Positions 15,128-16,228 of a stretch of 16,228 nucleotides of DNA are shown here, piece after piece; within the stretch, counting starts at the first letter, position 1; the number at the start of each line of letters is the position of its first letter. The translations under genes and the position numbers were made by a program. This stretch comes from an uncultured Lachnospiraceae bacterium (GTDB taxonomy: Bacteria > Bacillota > Clostridia > Lachnospirales > Lachnospiraceae), in NCBI GenBank assembly GCA_937901625.1, contig CALDIE010000170.1:1-16228 (forward strand), written 5' to 3'. The notes beneath the pieces are model-generated. The model was not told where the DNA came from. It saw only the letters and a list, made by a program, of their open reading frames with translations, and made no database searches.

Positions 15128-16228
15128 TTCAATAGCCGCTCCCTCGCCGTCGTATAAAAATACCCGCGCTTTATAAACTCTTCCGTATCCTCGCACTCCA
15201 CGATCTCCCCGTGGAACAACAGAGCGATCCGATCCGTAACGGCTTCCGCGAACTCGAGATCATGCGTCACCAGCAGGATCGTCTTTCCTTCGGATTGCAG
15301 GGAAGCTATCAGGTTCGCCAGCCGCCTCTTCCACTGCAGATCAAGCCCCCTGGTCGGTTCATCCAAAAGCAGGATCTTCTTATCCGCGCTTGATCGCAAC
15401 AAAAGCGAAAGAGCCAGCAGCTGCTTCTCCCCGCCGGAGAGATCATACGGATGACGATCCGCAAGCGCTTCCCCCTCTTTTTCGCCTCCGATCCAGGCTT
15501 TCATGGCATCTTTCCCGCCACCTAAGACTTCCGCTACACTGTCCTTTAAAAACAGCATCTCAACATCCTGCGGAAGGAACGCCACCTCGGATATCTTTAC
15601 TTTGATCTTTCCCTCGTCCGGCTTAGCGATCCCGGCAATCAGTTTAAGCAGCGTCGTTTTACCGCTGCCGTTTCCGCCGACAATCCCCAGGACTTCCCCG
15701 GATAAAAGACATATATCCATTCCCCGAAGTACCGGCCCGGAATGCTCCGGGTATTCAAACCATACATCCTTAGCCTCCATGGCGATCTGCGGCTTTTTCT
15801 CCTGCTTAGCGGCCATGGGGGATTTCTTTGGAAGTGCGCTCTCCCTCCGTAATATCTCTTTATCCTCAAGTCCTTCCAACCACTCTTTTGCTTCCATAAA
15901 GGTCAGGGGTACAGGACGTTTCTTTTCACTTTTTAAGTACAGGGGAAGCCAGACGGGCAGCCCGATCTCACCCTCTTTCATCCCACCGTGTAAGAGACAA
16001 TCCTCTACCGCCCCGAAGGCTATGATCCGTCCCTTCTTTATAACAATCAGAAAGTCCGCCATTCCCAGCATACGCTCCAACGTATGCTCCGCCATCAGGA
16101 TCGTGATCCCCATCTCGCGATGCAGGCGCTCTAAGAGATTCATAAAGTTTTCTTCCGAAGCAGGATCTAACTGAGCGGTAGGTTCGTCCAAAAGCAGCAG
16201 ATCCGGGCCGCTTACCATGGCAGCCGCC
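15124..16228 (-). CDS. Fused tandem ECF-type ABC ATPase, 5' part outside window
   Basis: This is the energising ATPase of an ECF importer, with two nucleotide-binding domains in one chain. The visible part begins in the first domain at its Walker B/D-loop (LLLLDEPTAQLDP, residues 7-19 counted from the first visible Met at 16218) and H-loop (AEH at 43-45). A linker follows at about 90-145. The second domain is complete: Walker A GGNGSGKTT (181-189), Q-loop FLPQD (214-218), signature LSGGEKQ (260-266), Walker B ILLLDEPTRGLD (282-293) and H-loop VTHD (317-320). The three codons before the Met are all Ala and open, so the gene continues beyond the edge. It is translationally coupled to the transcobalamin-like gene. 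Tandem fusions of EcfA type are common in Clostridia. Confidence 0.93.
   Translation of the reverse strand, partial: AAAMVSGPDLLLLDEPTAQLDPASEENFMNLLERLHREMGITILMAEHTLERMLGMADFLIVIKKGRIIAFGAVEDCLLHGGMKEGEIGLPVWLPLYLKSEKKRPVPLTFMEAKEWLEGLEDKEILRRESALPKKSPMAAKQEKKPQIAMEAKDVWFEYPEHSGPVLRGMDICLLSGEVLGIVGGNGSGKTTLLKLIAGIAKPDEGKIKVKISEVAFLPQDVEMLFLKDSVAEVLGGGKDAMKAWIGGEKEGEALADRHPYDLSGGEKQLLALSLLLRSSADKKILLLDEPTRGLDLQWKRRLANLIASLQSEGKTILLVTHDLEFAEAVTDRIALLFHGEIVECEDTEEFIKRGYFYTTARERLLK

Overview
The window looks like chromosomal DNA of a Gram-positive anaerobe of the class Clostridia, most likely Lachnospiraceae. This rests on the Tad/Flp pilus set without secretin, on DUF5702 and Flp1-type proteins, and on strong AAGGAG-type ribosome binding sites; it is an inference without database support. 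Genes are tightly packed. Apart from one AraC-type regulator, every gene is on the minus strand and reads from high to low coordinates. No RNA gene, insertion sequence or CRISPR array was seen, and no intergenic stretch exceeds about 230 bases.

Region 1 (about 1-8340, minus) is a Tad (type IVb, Flp) pilus operon. In transcription order: prepilin peptidase, TadZ/CpaE-like protein, TadA/CpaF ATPase, TadB, a TadC with a large extra ectodomain, Flp1-type pilin, a DUF5702 protein, a TadE-like pseudopilin with two Cys/His modules, and the start of a second prepilin peptidase cut by the left edge. A candidate promoter and a 17-bp perfect palindrome lie just upstream of the first gene. Neighbouring genes overlap or are 20-70 bases apart, and no terminator is visible inside the operon. 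Together they would process, assemble and power a thin adhesive pilus. The pilin and pseudopilins are cleaved by the peptidases, TadA drives the TadB/TadC platform, and TadZ positions the machine.

Region 2 (about 8401-12523) is a carbohydrate module. An AraC-family regulator (plus) is divergent from a KdgF-like cupin and a PcRGLX/YetA-like (PL26-related) lyase (minus). A truncated MATE transporter and an intrinsic terminator follow. The lyase should release 4,5-unsaturated uronate units and the KdgF-like cupin should linearise them, so the pair makes metabolic sense for rhamnogalacturonan-type or related acidic glycans.

Region 3 (about 12533-16228, minus) is an ECF-type vitamin importer. It has a fused tandem ATPase cut by the right edge, a membrane-anchored protein with an alpha-barrel plus DUF4430 architecture like transcobalamin/intrinsic factor, and an S component. 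The most likely substrate is cobalamin or a relative. A 29-codon open frame lies between the last two genes. The most notable points are the transcobalamin-like surface protein tied to an ECF importer, two prepilin peptidases in one Tad operon, the TadC ectodomain, and the duplicated Cys module in the TadE-like protein.
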